Shown: piece after piece, positions 34,367-43,624 of the stretch | Layout: the number at the start of each line of letters is the position of its first letter | Numbering within the stretch: the stretch's first letter is position 1 | DNA from: UBA1573 sp034005165 | Lineage (GTDB): Bacteria; Pseudomonadota; Alphaproteobacteria; Micavibrionales; Micavibrionaceae | Length of the DNA stretch: 64,000 nt | Direction: 5' to 3' | Assembly (NCBI GenBank): GCA_034005165.1 | Contig: JAVEVE010000005.1 | Span: 62,001-126,000, forward strand | Notes under the pieces: model-generated | What the model was told of the DNA's origin: nothing | The model's database searches: none | What the model saw: only the letters and a program-made list of their open reading frames with translations | Translations under genes and position numbers: made by a program

Positions 34367-34545
34367 GCGCTCATTCCAGAGCACAAAACACATGTTTTGG
34401 CAAAGTTTTGCCTATGTTTTAGGCGCTTTTTAAAAAACAGGTTTTCGCATTGGATGTTGGTATACGATCTGGCGTTTCGTATTGATATAAAACGAAATTT
34501 TACGGATCGGTTTGAAATCAAATAGTAACAAAAAAGGAGTCGTGA

Positions 34546-34926
34546 ATGGCCCGTATTTCCGGTGTCAATGTTCCTGACAATAAACGCGTGATCATCTCCC
34601 TGACATATATTCATGGGATTGGTCGCTTCTCTGCTGAAGAAATCTGCCGCGAAGTCGGTATTGATTTCGCCCGTCGTATGAAAGACCTGACTGAAGACGA
34701 GCTGAACCAGATCCGTAAAGTGATCGAAAGCGGCAAATACGTCATCGAAGGTGATCTGCGTCGTGAAATTTCTCTCAACATTAAGCGCCTGATGGATATG
34801 CAGTGCTACCGTGGTATTCGCCACCGTCGCGGTCTGCCGGTTCGTGGCCAGCGTACTCGCGGTAACGCTCGTACCCGTAAGGGACCTGCGAAACCTGTTG
34901 CTGGTAAGAAAATCGTCAAGAAGTAA
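34546..34926 (+). CDS. rpsM: 30S ribosomal protein S13
   Basis: Head protein contacting P-site tRNA. The 126-residue product opens MARISGVNVPDNKRV and has the helix-two-turn-helix region YIHGIGRFSAEEICREVGI and the basic RGLPVRGQRTRGNARTRKG. AAAGGAG precedes ATG 34546. First gene of its own transcript here. Confidence 0.97.
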   Translation: MARISGVNVPDNKRVIISLTYIHGIGRFSAEEICREVGIDFARRMKDLTEDELNQIRKVIESGKYVIEGDLRREISLNIKRLMDMQCYRGIRHRRGLPVRGQRTRGNARTRKGPAKPVAGKKIVKK

Positions 34927-34954
34927 TTAGGCTAGCAAGTAAGAGGATATTATC

Positions 34955-35356
34955 ATGGCAGCAAAAGATACTAAAAAAGGTGGCGCTCGCAAAAAGATCG
35001 TTCGCAAGAACATTGCGATCGGCGTGGCGCACATTAACGCATCTTTCAACAACATCTTTATCAACCTGACCGATCCAATGGGTAACACCATTGCATGGTC
35101 TTCTGCTGGTATCGTTGGCTTCAAAGGGTCTCGTAAATCGACGCCTTTTGCTGCACAGATGACAGCTGAAGATGCGGGCCGTAAGGCACAAGAACATGGT
35201 CTGCGTGAAGTAGATGTACTGATTAAGGGCCCGGGTGCAGGACGTGAATCCGCACTGCGCGCTCTTCAATCTCTCGGATACGTTATTCGTTCCATTAAAG
35301 ATACGACACCAATTCCACACAACGGATGCCGTCCGCCAAAACGTCGTCGTATCTAA
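34955..35356 (+). CDS. rpsK: 30S ribosomal protein S11
   Basis: Platform protein near the E site. The 133-residue product has the Lys/Arg-rich head, GVAHINASFNNIFINLTDP and the C-terminal IRSIKDTTPIPHNGCRPPKR. It lies 28 bases after rpsM. A perfect palindrome follows before rpoA. Confidence 0.97.
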   Translation: MAAKDTKKGGARKKIVRKNIAIGVAHINASFNNIFINLTDPMGNTIAWSSAGIVGFKGSRKSTPFAAQMTAEDAGRKAQEHGLREVDVLIKGPGAGRESALRALQSLGYVIRSIKDTTPIPHNGCRPPKRRRI

Positions 35357-35366
35357 TAGCTATTTC

Positions 35367-35388
35367 TTCCGGGGGATATCCCCCGGAA
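35367..35388. other. 22-base perfect palindrome between rpsK and rpoA
   Basis: TTCCGGGGG-ATAT-CCCCCGGAA, which forms a very stable hairpin in the mRNA. The bases after it (AGAATTTGTTTT) hold a weak T tract, so it could be a partial terminator or an RNA-processing/stability element. Confidence 0.7.
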
Positions 35389-35438
35389 AGAATTTGTTTT
35401 GTCGTTAAGACACTAATGCATGGTGAAAGGGAAAAAGC

Positions 35439-36464
35439 ATGCTGATTCAAAAAAACTGGCTCGAATTGATCAAACCAAACAAAGTTGAAGTTGAACACAA
35501 GAGCGATAGCCGTAATTTTGGCAAGGTCGTTGTTGAACCGCTAGAGCGTGGATTTGGTCTGACACTCGGTAACTCATTGCGTCGTGTTCTTCTGTCCTCT
35601 TTGCAAGGTGCTGCTGTAACAGCGGTTAAAATTGCTGGTGTTCAACACGAATTCTCGACCATCGAAGGTGTTCGTGAAGATGTAACTGATATTATTCTGA
35701 ACGTGAAAGCAATTGCCGTGCGTATGCATGTTGAGGGCCCGAAACGTATGCGCCTTTTTGCTGAAGGTCCTTGCGAAGTGACTTCCGGCATGATCGAAGC
35801 TGGTGCAGATATCGAAATTATGAATCCTGATCTCGTGATCTGCACGCTGGATAAAGGTGCAACGCTGGACATGGAAATGACTGTAAATACCGGCAAAGGC
35901 TACCGCCCTGCTTCCATGAACCGTCCTGAGGACGCACCTGTTGGCCTGATCCCTGTCGACAGCATTTTCTCTCCCGTTCGTAAAGTATCCTACGATGTAG
36001 AAGACACCCGTGTCGGACAAATCACCGACTACGATAAACTGACCCTGACCGTTGAGACAAACGGTGTTATCACAGCTGATGATGCAGTCGCATACGCAGC
36101 ACGTATTTTGCAGGACCAGTTGCAAGTCTTCATCAACTTCGAAGAACCAAAAGAAGCACAAGTGACGGAAGAAGAGGAAAGCCTCCCATTCAACCGCAAT
36201 TTGCTCAAGAAAGTCGAAGAGCTGGAATTATCTGTACGTTCTGCCAACTGCCTCAAAAACGACAACATCGTTTACATTGGTGATTTGGTACAGAAGTCAG
36301 AATCCGAAATGCTGCGCACACCGAACTTCGGTCGTAAATCACTTAACGAGATCAAGGAAGTTCTCGGCATGATGGGTTTGCACCTCGGTATGCAAGTAGA
36401 AGGCTGGCCTCCTGAAAATATTGAAGAGCTGGCCCGCAAAATGGAAGATCCGTTTGCACATTAG
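35439..36464 (+). CDS. rpoA: RNA polymerase alpha subunit
   Basis: Assembles RNA polymerase and contacts activators. The 341-residue protein has the N-terminal dimerisation domain (FGLTLGNSLRRVLLSSLQGAA near 34-54), a linker, and the C-terminal DNA-binding domain (SVRSANCLKNDNIVYIGDL, then NFGRKSLNEIKEVL). It lies between two stable hairpins in the rpsM-rplQ transcript. Confidence 0.98.
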   Translation: MLIQKNWLELIKPNKVEVEHKSDSRNFGKVVVEPLERGFGLTLGNSLRRVLLSSLQGAAVTAVKIAGVQHEFSTIEGVREDVTDIILNVKAIAVRMHVEGPKRMRLFAEGPCEVTSGMIEAGADIEIMNPDLVICTLDKGATLDMEMTVNTGKGYRPASMNRPEDAPVGLIPVDSIFSPVRKVSYDVEDTRVGQITDYDKLTLTVETNGVITADDAVAYAARILQDQLQVFINFEEPKEAQVTEEEESLPFNRNLLKKVEELELSVRSANCLKNDNIVYIGDLVQKSESEMLRTPNFGRKSLNEIKEVLGMMGLHLGMQVEGWPPENIEELARKMEDPFAH

Positions 36465-36476
36465 AAATTTTGGACT

Positions 36477-36498
36477 AGAGCCGGGTATATCCGGCTCT
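36477..36498 (+). other. Hairpin between rpoA and rplQ
   Basis: AGAGCCGG-GTATAT-CCGGCTCT, an 8-base-pair stem with a 6-base loop and no T run after it. The 164-base spacer is long for this operon and otherwise holds nothing I can name. Confidence 0.5.
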
Positions 36499-36628
36499 GA
36501 TCCGAATAGGGCATTTCGCCCGCCCCCGAAGAAGAACGGCCTTGTTAAGGCAAGTGTCCTTGGGATTGTAAGATGATTGTCCAAATATTGAATGCTGGAC
36601 ATCGCAACAAAGTAGAAAGGAAAAGACC

Positions 36629-37201
36629 ATGAAACATGGACTGAAACAACGTAAATTGAACCGTACATCTGCACACCGTAAGGCATTGTTTGCCAACATG
36701 GCTGCAGCATTGATCAAACACGAACAAATCATCACCACTGTTCCTAAAGCAAAAGAATTGCGTCCTGTCGTGGAAAAGCTAATCACCTTGGGTAAAAAAG
36801 GTGGGCTGTCTAATCGCCGTGCTGCGATTGCTGCTTTGCGCGATGAGGATATGGTTCGTAAATTGTTTGACGTATTGGCTCCTCGTTACCAGGATCGTCC
36901 GGGTGGATACACTCGTGTTCTTAAAGCAGGCTTCCGTTATGGAGACGCAGCACCAATCGCTGTGATCGAATTTGTAGACCGTGACCCTGCCGCAAAAGGT
37001 CAGGATTCCGGTCCTGTTTTCACTGAAGAGGTAATTGAAGCAGCTGGTCAAGCTGACGAGACTTCTGTGCCAAAAGAAGCTGTGAAAAAAGCAAACAAGA
37101 AAAAAGCTGAAGACAAAGCTGAAGAAACTCCAGCTTCTGAGGAAAAGCCAAAGAAAAAGGCAGCTCCTAAGAAGAAAAAAGCTGAAGAATCTGCTGAATA
37201 G
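36629..37201 (+). CDS. rplQ: 50S ribosomal protein L17
   Basis: Tunnel-exit protein. The first 120 residues are a normal L17 (MKHGLKQRKLNRTSAHRKAL, then NRRAAIAALRDEDMVRKLF and GGYTRVLKAGFRYGD). The last 60 or so form a Lys/Ala/Glu-rich tail (for example KKKAEDKAEETPASEE), making 190 residues in all. A terminator follows. Confidence 0.96.
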   Translation: MKHGLKQRKLNRTSAHRKALFANMAAALIKHEQIITTVPKAKELRPVVEKLITLGKKGGLSNRRAAIAALRDEDMVRKLFDVLAPRYQDRPGGYTRVLKAGFRYGDAAPIAVIEFVDRDPAAKGQDSGPVFTEEVIEAAGQADETSVPKEAVKKANKKKAEDKAEETPASEEKPKKKAAPKKKKAEESAE

Positions 37202-37223
37202 TTAGTTTTTAGGTAGTAAATTC

Positions 37224-37254
37224 AAAGGCCTCGCAAATAAAGCGGGGCCTTTTT
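37224..37254 (+). terminator. Terminator after rplQ
   Basis: AAAGGCCTCGC pairs with GCGGGGCCTTT (one T·G pair) around an A/T loop, followed by T's. Confidence 0.85.
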
Positions 37255-37271
37255 ACATAGTTAATAATTTC

Positions 37272-37300
37272 TTGCATTATTCTATGGATGGGTATATAAT
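37272..37300 (+). promoter_or_regulatory. Promoter of the glycine-zipper lipoprotein gene
   Basis: TTGCAT (37272-37277) and a perfect TATAAT (37295-37300) with 17-base spacing, 45 bases before the start codon. Confidence 0.8.
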
Positions 37301-37344
37301 TCCCGCCATAATTCAAAGGCAAAAAAAACAACAAGAGGTGTGAA

Positions 37345-37992
37345 ATGGCCTTCTCTGCTATCTTTAATAATCCAGCAGTAACACGTACAGCCGCAGCCCT
37401 GGCAACCGTATTCGGTTTATCTGCATGTGCGGTTACCCCACCAACCTATACCCAGACAGCAGGAATGAAGCGTGTTCAGGTTGTAGAAGGGGCATCAATG
37501 GACGCAACTGTTGAAATGGACCCATGCCGTCGTGCCGGAATCGAACCGAAGCATATATATGATGTTAGTCCGCAACAGGTTGTCTCCAGACTGAATAACG
37601 GTGAAGCTGTTGATTACCACCGTTCTGTTTATTTGTTCATGCCGAAAGACGCTACGTCCGGTTGGCAAACAGCACTTGGTGCTGTTGGTGGTGCTGTGCT
37701 CGGTAATGTTGCTGGGAAAGCATTTGGTCTTCATGGCGGAAGCCGGACAGGTGTCACAGTTGGTGGCGCGATCGCAGGTGGCGTAGCAGGCGGCGCAGTA
37801 TCGGGCGAAGCACGTGTCGGCAACCTGATGGAAAAGAAAGCATGTGAACAATATATCGATGGTGAATTGTCAAAAATTGCGCCAAAAGACCGTGATGTTG
37901 CTCCTTACAACATTGTTACAAGCCCACGCGGCGGATACGACTACAGGCAACAGCCAAGACGCATTATGCCACAAATTATCTGGACCAGATAA
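37345..37992 (+). CDS. Glycine-zipper lipoprotein, 17-kDa-antigen-like
   Basis: Envelope lipoprotein of unknown role. The 215-residue precursor has a lipobox LSAC with Cys28. The segment from about 110 to 155 is a glycine zipper (GAVGGAVLGNVAGKAFG, later GGAIAGGVAGGAVSG), as in rickettsial 17-kDa antigens, and would insert in or lie on the outer membrane. The C-terminus is Arg/Gln-rich. It forms its own unit with a good promoter and terminator. Confidence 0.7.
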   Translation: MAFSAIFNNPAVTRTAAALATVFGLSACAVTPPTYTQTAGMKRVQVVEGASMDATVEMDPCRRAGIEPKHIYDVSPQQVVSRLNNGEAVDYHRSVYLFMPKDATSGWQTALGAVGGAVLGNVAGKAFGLHGGSRTGVTVGGAIAGGVAGGAVSGEARVGNLMEKKACEQYIDGELSKIAPKDRDVAPYNIVTSPRGGYDYRQQPRRIMPQIIWTR

Positions 37993-38014
37993 TAGCGGTT
38001 TGAAAAAGTCTTTG

Positions 38015-38046
38015 AAACCCTGCTTTGCTGCAGGGTTTTTTTATGA
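38015..38046 (+). terminator. Terminator after the glycine-zipper gene
   Basis: AAACCCTGC pairs with GCAGGGTTT around a short loop, followed by a T run. Confidence 0.85.
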
Positions 38047-38095
38047 CCTGATATAAAAAGGTATCTGTATGAATAAAAACTATGAATAAAAAACA

Positions 38096-38812
38096 ATGTG
38101 GAGGGGGGGTAAAAAACTGAAAAAAAGACATGACTTTGGGCGCGCGGCGCGCAAAAATGCAACTCTCAAAGCAGAAAACAAGGACTTTTCTCAAGTGCAA
38201 AAACTCTATGCCGTATTGTTGATAGTCGCACTGGCGCTAATGGATCAGGTCAGTAAATGGTGGATTATCGAGGTCTTCTTTCGCCCGCGTGTTTTTGAGG
38301 CCGATGGAGCAAGCCAAAGGTTTATGGATTGGTTTACAACAGTCCCGCAGGATAAATTTCCACCTGCAAGATATGAATGGGCAGAAAATCTGAATATTGT
38401 CATGGTGTGGAATGAAGGAATCAGTTTCGGGATGCTCTCGAGTGATCACGCCTTTATGCCGATGGTTTTATCCGTCTCTGCCTTTTTGTTGGCCGCAGGA
38501 TTGTTTGTCTGGTTGTGGCGTACGCCGCATATAACAACATCTTTGCCCTTGGCCATGGTCATCGCCGGGGCATTGGCAAATATCTGGGACCGCATCCGCT
38601 TTGGAGCTGTCGCCGATTTTATAGATTTCCATGTCAAAGACTGGCACTATCCGGCATTCAATCTTGCTGACTCCTGCATTGTTGTGGGCGTCTTGTGGTT
38701 GGCGTTTGACGGAATAGTTCTGGAGGCCCGCCGCATGGCAAAAAAAGAAGAAGAGCTTGCCAAAGAGGCTGCTCCCGACCATATTGATGGGAATAAAGAA
38801 GGAAGCAATTAA
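38096..38812 (+). CDS. lspA: Lipoprotein signal peptidase
   Basis: Inner-membrane aspartic protease that removes signal peptides from lipidated prolipoproteins; several lipoproteins are encoded nearby. Four membrane segments are visible. The catalytic sites are in NEGISFGM and DRIRFGAVADFIDF, with the two Asp of the family. The 238-residue reading is long for LspA (about 165): the first ~38 residues are a basic tail. The start is uncertain, because ATG 38096 has no ribosome site and a GGAGGGGGG lies just inside it, upstream of an in-frame CTG. DUF3035 follows after 2 bases. Confidence 0.9.
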   Translation: MWRGGKKLKKRHDFGRAARKNATLKAENKDFSQVQKLYAVLLIVALALMDQVSKWWIIEVFFRPRVFEADGASQRFMDWFTTVPQDKFPPARYEWAENLNIVMVWNEGISFGMLSSDHAFMPMVLSVSAFLLAAGLFVWLWRTPHITTSLPLAMVIAGALANIWDRIRFGAVADFIDFHVKDWHYPAFNLADSCIVVGVLWLAFDGIVLEARRMAKKEEELAKEAAPDHIDGNKEGSN

Positions 38813-38814
38813 GG

Positions 38815-39339
38815 ATGTTCCGCCATATCGTGCTCAGTAGTTTTTTTGTAGGATCTCTTATATCTCTTACGGCATGTGAAACCGTAAAGGATGAGCTGGG
38901 TCTATCGCGCCATACACCTGATGAATTCATGGTGATGAAGCGTGCGCCCCTGGAAGTTCCTCAAGACTTGTCGCATTTGCCGCAACCGCAGCCTGGGGTA
39001 CAGCGTCCACAAGAAATGCCAGCGCTTGCGCAAGCTAAGCAGGCTGTCATAGGTCAAGAAAGCGTGACCATCGCAGATCAAGCCTCGGGGGCTGAGCAGC
39101 ATTTGTTGATGAAGGCAGGCGCACAGAATTCTTCAGAAAACATTCGTGCTCTTGTAAATAAAGAGGCAGCAGAGCAGACCGATACAAAAACACCGGTTAT
39201 GAAAAAGCTGTTGAACATCGGCAAAGATCAGCCTGCTGCAACAATTGTTGATCCTGTCAAGGAAGCTGAGCGCATCCAGAATAACCGTCAATCGGGCACG
39301 CCGATTACCGCAGGCGAAACACCGACAATCAACGACTAA
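38815..39339 (+). CDS. DUF3035 family lipoprotein
   Basis: Lipoprotein of unknown function found behind lspA in many alphaproteobacteria. The 174-residue precursor has the lipobox LTAC (Cys21), then the family motif RHTPDEFMVMKRAPLEVP and a Pro-rich stretch LPQPQPG. The remainder is Gln/Ala/Glu-rich and probably flexible. It starts 2 bases after the lspA stop and is followed by two M16 peptidases, so one operon is likely. Confidence 0.8.
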   Translation: MFRHIVLSSFFVGSLISLTACETVKDELGLSRHTPDEFMVMKRAPLEVPQDLSHLPQPQPGVQRPQEMPALAQAKQAVIGQESVTIADQASGAEQHLLMKAGAQNSSENIRALVNKEAAEQTDTKTPVMKKLLNIGKDQPAATIVDPVKEAERIQNNRQSGTPITAGETPTIND

Positions 39340-39358
39340 ATTTTCGGGGGAAGAAAGT

Positions 39359-40792
39359 ATGTTTACATCAGGATTGCGAACCGGTCTGATGGTTACAGCC
39401 TCATTGCTGATAATGGAGCAGGCGCAGGCAGCCTCCTCCTGGGATGTTGCGCCATCCTCGATACCGAGTGTATCACAAGCTGAAATCCCGGTGGGGCCTG
39501 AAAAAGTTTTCGGTGCAAAAACGACAACGCTTGATAACGGAATGCAGGTAGTTGTCATTGAAAATCACAGAGCACCGGTTTTAACGCACATGGTTTGGTA
39601 TCAGGTCGGGTCGGCTGACGAACCCCGCGGAGATGGGGTCTCAGGTGCAGCGCATTTTCTCGAACATCTTATGTTCAAGGGATCGAAAGCCATCGCTCCG
39701 GGAGATTTTTCGAAATTGATCCGTGGCATTGGTGGGGATGATAACGCATTTACCAGTTGGGATTACACAGCCTTCTTCCAATCAATTCCCTCGCAATATT
39801 TGCGGCATGTCATGGCACTTGAGGCGGATCGCATGATCAACCTTTCTCTGCTTGATAAAGATATCGAGTCAGAACGTGACGTCATTATCGAAGAGCGCCG
39901 CATGCGTACAGATAACGACCCTAAGGCACTGTTTTCAGAACAAATGCGCGCGTCACTCTTTGAAAACTCGGCTTACGCAGAACCGATTATAGGTTGGAAA
40001 GATGAAATGCCGAAGCTTTCGCGTAAGGATGTTCTGGACTATTATAATAAATGGTACAGCCCGTCTAATGCCATTCTAGTTGTATCAGGAGACGTCACTT
40101 TTCAGGATGTTGTCTATTGGGCACAACAAACCTATGGAAAAATTCCGTCCCACGCTGTTCCTGCACATGTTCGGCCGACAACTCCGGAACGTATGGCTGA
40201 AATACGTTTGACGATGCACCACGAAGATGTGCGGCAGCCAGTACTTATGAAAGCTTGGATCGTGCCCTCTTTTATGGAGGATAGGCGCGCCAATCTGGGG
40301 TTGGAGGTTATGACTGAAGCTATTGCTGGTGGAGCAGCAACACATCTCTACCAATCTTTGGTCGTAGACCGCAAAAAGGCAGTATCGGTCAGCCTCTCCT
40401 ACGATGGAGATAATCGCGGACAAGGGAGTTTGTGGCTTTATGCTATCCCGTCACCGGGAGTGGATCTTGAACATCTGGAAACAGAAATTGATTTGGTTTT
40501 TCAAGAAATTGTTGGAAACGGAATATCCAAAGAGGATGTTGAAAAAGCAAAAACCCGTCTGATTGATCGTGCTCTATACGCGCGCGATAGTGTAGCAGGG
40601 CCAGCAATGGTGATTGGTCAGGCATTGGCCATGGGCGCGACGCTTGATGACATCGAATATTGGCCTAAGGAAGTCAGTGAGGTAACACGGGAGGATGTGC
40701 AATCGCTCTTTGATATCTACCTTAATCCGATTGCTCCGAAAAGGCTGCCTGTGACTGGACTTCTTCTGCCCAAAGAAAGTGAAGAAAAATGA
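39359..40792 (+). CDS. M16 family zinc peptidase (catalytic partner)
   Basis: Insulinase-type protease, probably periplasmic: a signal peptide ends near Ala25 (EQAQA-ASS). From ATG 39359 (GGGGGAAG upstream) it has 477 residues. The zinc motif HFLEH lies near residue 99, with the distal Glu in SERDVIIEERRMR. It pairs with the next gene, which lacks this motif, as in bacterial heterodimers of active and inactive M16 subunits. The two genes overlap by ATGA. Confidence 0.9.
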   Translation: MFTSGLRTGLMVTASLLIMEQAQAASSWDVAPSSIPSVSQAEIPVGPEKVFGAKTTTLDNGMQVVVIENHRAPVLTHMVWYQVGSADEPRGDGVSGAAHFLEHLMFKGSKAIAPGDFSKLIRGIGGDDNAFTSWDYTAFFQSIPSQYLRHVMALEADRMINLSLLDKDIESERDVIIEERRMRTDNDPKALFSEQMRASLFENSAYAEPIIGWKDEMPKLSRKDVLDYYNKWYSPSNAILVVSGDVTFQDVVYWAQQTYGKIPSHAVPAHVRPTTPERMAEIRLTMHHEDVRQPVLMKAWIVPSFMEDRRANLGLEVMTEAIAGGAATHLYQSLVVDRKKAVSVSLSYDGDNRGQGSLWLYAIPSPGVDLEHLETEIDLVFQEIVGNGISKEDVEKAKTRLIDRALYARDSVAGPAMVIGQALAMGATLDDIEYWPKEVSEVTREDVQSLFDIYLNPIAPKRLPVTGLLLPKESEEK

Positions 40793-42144
40793 AAAAATTA
40801 TCAGCAACGATCTTTGTGATAACCATCCTGCTTGCACAGTCAGCGGCGCAAGCATCTATCCTGAATATCCAAACGGTCATCAGTGGTAAAGGGATTACGG
40901 CATGGCTTGTCGAAGATCAGACCGTTCCTGTGCTTTCGGTACAGTTTGCTTTTCTCGGAGCGGGCTCTGTCAATGATCCTGAAGGAAAGCAGGGTGTAAG
41001 CCAGATATTGTCTAATACGCTCGATGAGGGAGCAGGGGATCTTGATGCTAAAGCCTTTCAGGCGGCATTGAATGACAACTCTATCTCTTTGTCTTTTGCA
41101 TCATCACGGGATAATTTTTCAGGGTCTCTGAAAACTTTGACCAAGTATCAGGACACGGCATTTGAGTTGCTCAGACTCTCTCTTTCCGAACCGAGATTTG
41201 ACGAAGAGGCAATTATCCGGATGCGGGAGGCCAATATGGCACGTATCCGCTCGAATATGAGTGATCCGGAATGGTTAGCTGCGCGGTTATCAAATGCGGT
41301 AATATTTGAAGGGCACCTTTATGCAGGAAACTCGGGAGGAACTTTATCGTCCTTGCCTCTAGTGACCGCAGATGATTTGCACAAAAAACTCGGAACCCAA
41401 TTCTCGAAAAAGAATCTGGTTATTGCGGTTGCAGGAAATATTACGCCTCAGGATTTAATCGTATATTTGGATAAGGTATTCGGGAATCTGCCAGAAGATC
41501 CTACATTAGTATCGATCGAGAAACTTATCTGGCCGCAAGAGCCGCGTACCATACAGTATGATAAAGAAATCCCTCAGACACAGATCGAGATCGCGTACCC
41601 AGGTATCGGGCGGACCGATCCGGATTACTTCGCTGGCGAAGTCATGAACTACATATTTGGAGGAGCTGGTTTCGGATCACGCTTGACAGAAGTTGTAAGG
41701 GAGCAAAATGGCCTGACCTACGGAATCTTCAGCGGAACATCAGAAATGGATTATGCTTCTGTTTTTTCTATTGAAACCTCAACGCGGGCAGAAAAAACGC
41801 AGGACGTCTTGAGCTTGATTGATGAAGAAATTTTAAGAATCGTCAAAGATGGTGTAACCGAAAAAGAGCTTCGTGAGGCAAAATCCTATCTGTTGGGATC
41901 TGTTCCTCTGAGTTTAACTTCGACAGACAGAATAGCATCTGTCATGCTCGGATTTCAGGCAGAGCATTTGCCTTCCAATTATCTCGATATTCGTGAACGG
42001 GAGATTAAAAAAGTCACACTTGACGATGTCAAAAGGAGTGCTGGGAAAATCCTTAGTCCGGCGGCAAAAACTGTACTTTTGTTAGGGAAACATATAGAGG
42101 CAAGTAATATTCGTCGCATTGAAACGCTTCCCGACATAGAATAG
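40789..42144 (+). CDS. M16 family peptidase, non-catalytic partner
   Basis: A 451-residue secreted M16 homologue (signal peptide to about AQAS, residue 22). At the place of the HxxEH motif it reads GVSQILSNTLDEG, so zinc binding is lost. The later Arg/Tyr-containing C-terminal region (GFGSRLTEVVREQNGLTYG), which binds substrate in this family, is kept. It is translationally coupled to the catalytic subunit by a 4-base overlap and most likely forms its complex partner. Confidence 0.88.
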   Translation: MKKLSATIFVITILLAQSAAQASILNIQTVISGKGITAWLVEDQTVPVLSVQFAFLGAGSVNDPEGKQGVSQILSNTLDEGAGDLDAKAFQAALNDNSISLSFASSRDNFSGSLKTLTKYQDTAFELLRLSLSEPRFDEEAIIRMREANMARIRSNMSDPEWLAARLSNAVIFEGHLYAGNSGGTLSSLPLVTADDLHKKLGTQFSKKNLVIAVAGNITPQDLIVYLDKVFGNLPEDPTLVSIEKLIWPQEPRTIQYDKEIPQTQIEIAYPGIGRTDPDYFAGEVMNYIFGGAGFGSRLTEVVREQNGLTYGIFSGTSEMDYASVFSIETSTRAEKTQDVLSLIDEEILRIVKDGVTEKELREAKSYLLGSVPLSLTSTDRIASVMLGFQAEHLPSNYLDIREREIKKVTLDDVKRSAGKILSPAAKTVLLLGKHIEASNIRRIETLPDIE

Positions 42145-42255
42145 GCTGCGATTCAGGGGTTATGCCCGTCGCCAGAAAATCATAGGGAGAAAACATTCCC
42201 TCTTCGGCCACTGTGTATTATCTGATTTTTAACTTAAAGAAGGGAAAATCAGGGA

Positions 42256-43509
42256 ATGGAAGCAAATCCTGCGCAGGAGACACTCCCTCCCATCTCGCAA
42301 GAAGAATTGGATGAGGCTATCAGAAAGCACATCATGTTTGACAAGTGCAAACCTGGTGGCGCACGCGCACATATTAAATTCAGATCACTTGTCGGGCTAT
42401 CTTTTCGGGGAGCGAACTTATCAGGAGCAGATTTTACGGGATCTGACCTCAGGAATTGCAATCTCTCGAACGGGAAATTCCATGGAACAATCTTTTACGG
42501 CTGCAATCTTCAGGGCAGCGACATGTCGAGCAGTGATTTTACACGGGCAGATTTTAGAGGCGCCGATGTAACCGGTGCCAATATGAAAGAATCTGACCTC
42601 GAAGGTGCTGATCTCCGCCAAGGCGCGCGCGTCATAACCCAAAACGCAGCAGGGGATTCGATTTCCGCCTCAAACGGCAAAACCACATTCAAAGGGGTCG
42701 GACTTGAAAATGCCAACTTGTCAAACGCCCGCGCTTCTATGGTTGACCTGAGTGACTCGGATTTAAAATCTGCGCGTATGGCGCATATTGACCTTTCTCA
42801 GGCGGACCTTCAGAATACAAACCTGACAAATGCTTTTATGGAAGGCGCTAATCTGGAAGCATCAAAATTGAACGGCGCGATTATGGTGGGAACAAACACC
42901 GAAGGCGCTAATCTGGAAGGGGCAATCTACGAACAGGTTCTGACAGATGCGCCATCCGGAAAAGTCTTTGATTATTCCGAGGAAGAAGATCCGCTGGTAA
43001 AACTCTTGAAATCACATAATACGTGGTTGCAATACGCCGGACAAAAAGGGAAGCGGATTGACCTAAGCGAATATGATATGCGAACCGTACGTGACCTTGC
43101 GGGCTATGCACTTACAAATATAGTTGCAGATCGGGCTATTTTTCAGGGAATGGTTTTGATGCGCGCCCAGATGCAATGTTGCAGTTTTCAGGACTCGGAT
43201 TTTCGGGATGCCAAACTTAAGGAAGCTGATTTAAGAGGGTCAGCCTTCCCGATGGCGAAACTAACGCGCGCAGATCTGTCAAATGCGAATCTCTCCCCTC
43301 TGTTCTTCTCTGAAGACAGAAAAAGAGTAACCGATCTGAGTAACGCGGATTTAAGTTTTGCTGACCTGAGTGGGGCAAACTTACAGGACGCTCTTTTGAA
43401 GGGGGCAAACCTTAAAGGGGCAAATCTCTCGAAAGCAAACCTGATCGGCGCAGATTTAACAGAAGCAGATATGGAAGGCGCTGTTCTGGAAAAAGCAAGG
43501 CTTAGCTAA
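42256..43509 (+). CDS. Pentapeptide-repeat protein
   Basis: A 417-residue protein of mostly A(D/N)LxX five-residue repeats that fold as a right-handed quadrilateral beta-helix. Two repeat runs are seen, about 45-225 and 290-417, separated by a less repetitive segment (about 225-290) that contains HNTWLQYAGQKGKRIDL. There is no signal peptide, so it is probably cytoplasmic. Some family members mimic DNA, but nothing here shows that. It lies alone with a GGGA site before ATG 42256. Confidence 0.85.
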   Translation: MEANPAQETLPPISQEELDEAIRKHIMFDKCKPGGARAHIKFRSLVGLSFRGANLSGADFTGSDLRNCNLSNGKFHGTIFYGCNLQGSDMSSSDFTRADFRGADVTGANMKESDLEGADLRQGARVITQNAAGDSISASNGKTTFKGVGLENANLSNARASMVDLSDSDLKSARMAHIDLSQADLQNTNLTNAFMEGANLEASKLNGAIMVGTNTEGANLEGAIYEQVLTDAPSGKVFDYSEEEDPLVKLLKSHNTWLQYAGQKGKRIDLSEYDMRTVRDLAGYALTNIVADRAIFQGMVLMRAQMQCCSFQDSDFRDAKLKEADLRGSAFPMAKLTRADLSNANLSPLFFSEDRKRVTDLSNADLSFADLSGANLQDALLKGANLKGANLSKANLIGADLTEADMEGAVLEKARLS

Positions 43510-43624
43510 AAAATATTTTTTCCACCCCCTTGCATTCTGGACAGAAAAGGATTTCTCTATACGAGAATGGCTGCTCGCCATTTAACTCTCTTGAAAAAAA
43601 CAATATGTCTATGGAGGACATGAT

